Positions 58,232 to 64,000 of a DNA stretch of 64,000 nucleotides are shown here, piece after piece. Both the position numbers and the translations under genes were made by a program. Below the pieces are notes generated by a model. That model searched no databases. It saw only the letters and a program-made list of their open reading frames with translations, and had not been told where the DNA came from. This stretch comes from Warburgia ugandensis (lineage: Eukaryota; Streptophyta; Magnoliopsida; Canellales; Canellaceae), in NCBI GenBank assembly GCA_035236585.1, contig CP141136.1, positions 33,130,949 to 33,194,948 on the forward strand, read 5' to 3'. Numbering within the stretch: position 1 is the first letter of the stretch; each line of letters opens with the position of its first letter.

Positions 58232-61200
58232 TGGTGAGATTTTAAGTTAAACTTGCAAGCACACGAATTGGCTATAGTAAATTCACACTATGGACATAGA
58301 TCCCATGAGGAATCAAACAAATTTGTATTATTAATGGTTCCTTAATTAGATTACTTAACCTAGCAAAAATAATGTGATTTTGAACTAAACTAAGAATGGA
58401 AGCTTAACATAAATGTAAATAAGGACTATGGACATATGCCAAAAGTAAACATGCTCAATTTAGAAATTTTTCTCAGAACACACTTTCTAAAAATAAAATT
58501 TCCTAAATTAAAACATTCAAAATATAGAACTTTCCTAAAGTTTGAATTTAACAACTTTCTAAATCATGTAATTCTAACTAATGGAAACTAATATAAGGAA
58601 ACTAAGTAATAAATTTATTACTTTCTTAAATTAAACTTTCTAAAACTAAAATTGGAAACTTCCCAACTTTAAACTAAAATGTAAATAATGAATTAACTAC
58701 TTCTACACTAAGATTTAGCAAGTAAATAAAGCAAGAATCTAAAGGAAATTTAGCCTAATACCATGCACATGATTCATGAATGATGTGCATGGTTCGTCAG
58801 TTGAACCTAGACTAAAATCAATGGACCTACAACTAACTATCATGCATTCTAATGTTCATCTCTTGAATTATATGGTTCATTATTTTTTTTCAAGATATTC
58901 TTCAATCTTCTCTACATAGTTCCAAAACAAATGGGTAATGGATATATATTAGGGGTTCAATATAGGTAAAGGTTGTTTGGCTAACAAAGAAAAGGCTGAT
59001 ATTTAAAGGCTGAATGAGCTAACTAGTAGAAAACAACATAGGTAAGGTTGAAAGGCTTTGGGTTTTCCAAGGATGGCCTTAATCATTTCTTAGGTTTCAT
59101 ATGACTTAAGAATGATCATAAATTTAAGAGATATATGGTATAGTCTTTTATATTTTCTCTAGCTGACCAAGATAAAGAATAATGAGACAAACTAAGAACT
59201 AATGTCCACTGAAGAAAATTTTGAATTTATCTATAACCTTCAAAAATGAAGAATGCCTCAAATCTCACTTGGGTTATAAGTCTCTATAGATCCTTTTCAG
59301 GATCTTAAGTTATATTTTCTCTTCAACTGCTATTTTGTGTAATTAATATTTTGAGTTTAATTTTTCATAACATACTTTAGAAAAAGGATAAAATAGTGAA
59401 TTAATTGTATGCAACTCTATTAATAAGCTAAAGTTCTAAAATTTAGCTCAATATGTAGAAAATTAAAATTCTCATCTTTATAAAGGAACTTATAAAAAAA
59501 ATTCAAAAATACAAGAAAAGTTAAAAATCTCATGTATATCTACACCCCCAAACTTGAACTAAACATTGTCCTTGATGTTTTGAAACATAGAAATCTTAAA
59601 TGATGAAAGGGTAATGCAAAATAGTGAGACTTTCTTAAAAAACCCTAGGTTGCCTCCCAGTGAGAGCTAAGTTTAACATCTTTAGCTAAACATGGCCTAT
59701 AGTTAATCAAACCATAAACCTAGACTGAGTTAGTTCAACTAATTCTCCTAATTCGACCCTAACAATGAACTGGTAAATTTCTCATGCCATTTCAGAATCT
59801 CACAATAGTCTATATATTGCCTCTACTTGGAGATTTTTGTTGGTGGTAACATTAAGACACTGTAGACCACCACGATTTTAAACTTAGTGGGATCACATTA
59901 ATGATCTCTCATCTTCAAAATTCCATAGTAGTAAATATAATCCTCCACCTAGCATTTTGAGGTGGTAGTAATATAATGATATCTTGATCCACTATGAATT
60001 TCTTAGGCTAAATTTGAGATGAATTGTCCTGATCTTGATCAAATTTAGGGATAATAGTGACCATTATATTCAATTCATCTTTTTCCTCTATTCCCCTTAT
60101 ATTGTCCTAAAATAGGGGTATAAGATGACTCTATCCTTCCCTAAAAGGTTGTTCTTGTACTACTGGATGCAGGGACATGGTTAAAATTAAACCCTAATTA
60201 TCTTATGGGGTATACCCTAGAGTAGGTTGATATAGAGTTAGTACATCAACTAACTCTTCTTTTTCATATTCTATGGGCACAGATAAGGCTTCAAATGGGC
60301 CTATATGATTATTTTGTGAATGTTCAAATAAGGTTTGTATGTGCCAAATCAAGTATGTCTTCTACATTGTAGGGCTTAATTGGAATTTCAAGCTTTATAG
60401 AAGGGTTCTACTCTAGCTTGCCATTGAGAAGTATTCATTAATGGAATAGTATCAAACAACTCATTCACCTCCCCAATGGATGTGTCTTCATCAAATTCTT
60501 AAAAATAAGCAGGACACAATTTTAGAGGATCTAGAATGGACGTTTTTACAGTTTCATTCTCTTTAGCAATGGAAGTCTCTTCGTCATAATTGTAATAAGG
60601 AGCAAAACATGCATTGAGTAGATATGAGTGGGAGGTTTCTATGGACGGTTGTGGGGTTTGTGGCTTAGAATAACTGTAAGATATTTCCATCCTATCATCA
60701 TCACCATCAATGGTCGAGGTTGGATAAAAACTCAGGTTCAATAAGAATTGGTAATTCCCACCTTAAAATTCTTTCAAGTGTTCTTTCACTCACCTCCATA
60801 ATTTGTTTCATTTCCTCAACCCCATTTGTAAATGCAACAGGATTTTGATCCATTTGTTCACTAAGTCATTACATATTCTCTTCTAATGATGGTTCTTCAT
60901 GTTGTGGAGGAAATGACAAATAGGGTTGGTATTGCTGTGGCATTTGGGTATTGAAAAATAGCTAAGTAGGTTGAACCTATGATGGTTGACCCAGATATTC
61001 TTAATAATCATGGTAGGGCAGATTAGGCTGGGACCATTGTGGTTCTTCTTGATATTGGTAATCCTAAGACCATGGTTGTTCATGATGCCTTGCCCATCCA
61101 TTACAATCTATCTTAGGATAGTAGTAGTCATTGCTAGGGTGTGTGAATGCATTAGGTGCATTCACTAGCTCTTGATAATCATCATTGTAGCTGGAGCTCG

Positions 61201-64000
61201 ATGGCCATGAAGGAGTGGGATATTAAGGTTTAGAATAAGCATAGTCAATATAATACTGAGGTTGTGAAGTAGCTTGACTAGAAGCTATCATCCAAAATAA
61301 TTGACTTTCCATATTATCTATCCTATCCATTGACACATCTAATTTATCAAATCTATCCCCTTCTTGATAAACCTTTGTTCTCAATTTTATATACAATGAA
61401 ATAAATCATTTTATATAACAAATGAGTATTTTTATTTTTTATGTGATATTTTTTTAATGGAAAACCCTAACTATATGATGAAACTTAAATGGTAGTCCTA
61501 AGCTAAATAATGCACAACCAATCTTAGTAGCTTGCTAGCGAGCTGAATCGATTCTCTTAATAATGCATAACAGGGTAACTTTTAAACTTAAATCTATATG
61601 GCTTCATCTTTAATCCAAATTAGACTACTGCTTACTAGTTAAGTTCTGCTATAAGGTGGTTAATACAATCCTCATGTCAAGAGGCATTTAAACCTCAATT
61701 AACATCAACAAAAGGCATGGGAAAATCACTTGGATTTTAGATACCCACTATAACTGCAGTGCACAAGAGTCACCAAAGTGATAATAGACCTAACACTTCA
61801 AAAAGTTTCCTATGAGCTTGAACCCTAAGTCTCTTTCTACTTAATTTTAAATTACATTCAAGTGTTGGGATCGTGACATACAAAGATGTTGATTGATCGC
61901 TAGGTGGACTAAGGAACTAGTAACAAAATCCAGTCCTTATCTTAATGTATATGATTTATACTACAATTATAAATGAAATTTTACACCAAATGAAATTTAA
62001 CCTAGAAAATTAAAATTTGGGTAAAGATTGCACACAGTGAGGGTTTCAATGATAACCAATTGGGCCATTGTATTCCACACATGCCCTGTATTATTACATT
62101 CCATTTAAAAATTAAATAAAATCAAAATTACAATGGGCCTCAATATAATTTTTCTTAAATCCTAATCTAAGAAAGTAATAAAAGCATAATCTATGTTGAT
62201 GAAGCTGTGGCCTATCACCACTGCTCCTTTGCCAATTTTCCTAGCACAAAAATCAAACAAATTGGTTAATATGAGGAAAATAGCATAAAATACAAGAAAA
62301 TTATGAAAATCCTAACTAATGTACCTTAAACCTACACTACAGGCAAATAATCTAAGGTATGGTCCACCACACAAACCGTTGTGATTCCCTGGCAACAGCA
62401 TCAAAAACTTGTTGCAATTTTTAAGTTAAACTAGCAAGTGCACGAATTGATTATAGTAAATTCAAGCGATGGAGGTTGATCAAGATATAGATTTTGTATT
62501 ATTACTGGGTCCTTAATTAGATTACTTAACCTAGTCAAGATAATGAGATTTTAACTTAAACTAAGAATGGAAACTTAACATAAATGTAAACATTAACTAT
62601 GGACATATGCCAAAAGTAAACATGCTCAACTTAGAAATTTTCCTAACTAAAACTTTCTTAAATTAAAACGTTCCAAATCTAGGAATCTCCTAAATACTTC
62701 CTAAAGATGGAATTTAATAACTTTCTAAATCATGCAATTTAACTAATGGAAACTAATATAAGAAAACTAAGCAACAAATTCATTACTTTCCTAGATTAGA
62801 ACTTTCTAAAACTAAAATTTGAAAGTTCCTAATTTTAAAATAAAATGCAAATGATGAATTGACTATTGCTACATTAAGATTTAGCAAGTCAATAAAGCAA
62901 GAATCTAAACGGAATTCAACCTAATACCATGCACATGATTCTTGAATGGTGTACATGGTTCATTGGTTGAACATAGACTGAAATCAATGGACCTACAACT
63001 AACTATCATGCAATCTAATTTGAGAACAAAACACAACTTAAAAACTTAATTAAGTTCCTAAAGAATAAATTAGACCAGCAGTAAATAATGTGAAGAATTA
63101 AATATAAACAAAATGATATTTCTACATTGCGGATATTCTAGCACCATGTTGTTTTCAATTTCCAAGTATCAATCCATCAAAGCATGACTTTATATGCATT
63201 TAAACATTCAATTCAATAGTTCTTCACTATTGGAAACAAGTATAAACAAAAACTTTAATTGATTTCATTGAAAAAGTACCAATTTATCCAAAAAGTTGAA
63301 TCCATAAAACATATATATGATGCTGGAAATTGAGTTCAACTCAAGAACATGAAATCTACTCTAAACATCCACTTCAATACACTCTCATGCTTGTAAACTC
63401 AAGTAGATTGGCATGCCAAGAGAACCCTTGCAGAAGTACAAAGAAATAACCACCAAAACTATAGGAAAGAAAGAATCAAAATGATATCTAAAGCAATGAA
63501 AGATTAAGGTGGAAAAGGTAATGGAAACAAATGGATTCAAGGTGACTTTTCCCTTAGCTATCACTTCAAGGGAAAGGAAACCTTAGATATTTGGAGAAAC
63601 ATGTATGAAAGCTTAATTAATGAAAGGCATATAGAGGAGATCTTAAACATGAAATAAGCATCAAAAGAAAATCAAAGCATGGAAAAACAAAAGCAAAAGC
63701 TATAGGAGACTAACCTTAAATGGAAGAAAAACCAAAGAACAAGTCATGAAGGGGAAGGTATGGAAGACAAAAGATGGATGTCTGTAAAGGAGGAATTTTT
63801 AGGAGGAAGGAGGGAGGAGATGCCACCTTCAAAGGGGGTTGTGATCTCCCCCTCTCCAAGATGATTCTCATGTCAAACACTTTCCTTCTTTTTATTTGCT
63901 TTAACTGCCTTCTAATCTTACTAGATTACTATCATAGGGTGGAGATGATACGAAGATAAAAGGTAAGGCTATGATTAGACGTAGGGAAACAAGTAGGTAA
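58232..64000 (-). mobile_element. Large Ty3/gypsy element of Athila/Tat type, gag-poor, with LTR pair; runs off the window
   Basis: Two direct repeats bound an internal region: 58232 to about 59532 (3' LTR in its minus orientation) and 62410 to beyond 64000 (5' LTR). They share TTAAGTTAAACT.GCAAG, AATTAGATTACTTAACCTAG and ACATATGCCAAAAGTAAAC. Next to the 5' LTR the minus strand reads TTTTTGATGCTGTTGCCAGG, a decayed form of the TGGCGCCGTTGCCGGGG primer site typical of Athila/Tat elements. Next to the 3' LTR it reads GACAATGTTTAGTTCAAGTT and then TTTGGGGGTG, their usual polypurine neighbourhood. The 2.9-kb interior lacks pol; only low-complexity gag-like sequence is seen (60499-61101). It appears non-autonomous and broken, and the LTRs have diverged considerably, so it is fairly old. 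Confidence 0.65.

Overview
The window is nuclear DNA of a flowering plant; the species cannot be named from it. The evidence is one spliced cytosolic family-2 aldehyde dehydrogenase gene with plant-type exons, surrounded by plant-specific transposons: Ty3/gypsy fossils of Tat and chromovirus type, CACTA elements with an Ulp1-like domain, RTE-type LINEs and TRIM-like LTR repeats. The background is AT-rich and full of long (CT)n, (GT)n and (AT)n microsatellites. I see no rRNA, no functional tRNA gene and no CRISPR array.

The only intact host gene is on the + strand at 25918-40237. Nine exons join in frame into a 501-residue aldehyde dehydrogenase close to plant ALDH2C4/REF1. The diagnostic residues fall at the mammalian ALDH2 numbers: Asn169, Lys192, Glu268, Cys302 and Glu399. 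Intron 5 appears to use a GC donor. Intron 3 is about 8 kb and holds four MITE-like hairpins in a nested duplication, two palindromic (CT)n-loop repeats, a likely Tat-type LTR fragment, and a 5'-truncated LINE with a perfect 14-bp target duplication.

Left of the gene (1-25 kb): a broken Tat-type pol fossil (3.6-5.8 kb); a chromovirus-like solo LTR (5.8-10.6 kb) split by a tandem array of a TRIM-like element (6 LTRs, 5 internal segments of about 100 bp); a decayed DUF7745-like reading frame overlapping a (CT)n tract; a decayed CACTA element (about 12.2-17.9 kb) with Ulp1-like and Ptta/En/Spm-type domains; a second CACTA remnant; a possible SINE; and two RTE LINEs lying tail to tail.

Right of the gene (40.5-64 kb): a 3.4-kb tandem array of palindromic repeats starting just after the 3' UTR, whose last part is nearly identical to a segment of intron 3; two more CACTA remnants (44.1-45.8 and 53.3-54.0 kb); two broken Ty3/gypsy gag regions (45.8-46.8 and 54.1-55.5 kb); a whole-looking 3.3-kb solo LTR (49.7-53.0 kb); and a gag-poor Ty3/gypsy element with an LTR pair running off the right edge.

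The genes here do not form an operon or pathway. The ALDH probably acts in phenylpropanoid metabolism, oxidising coniferaldehyde and sinapaldehyde. The rest records repeated nested insertion, tandem amplification and decay.
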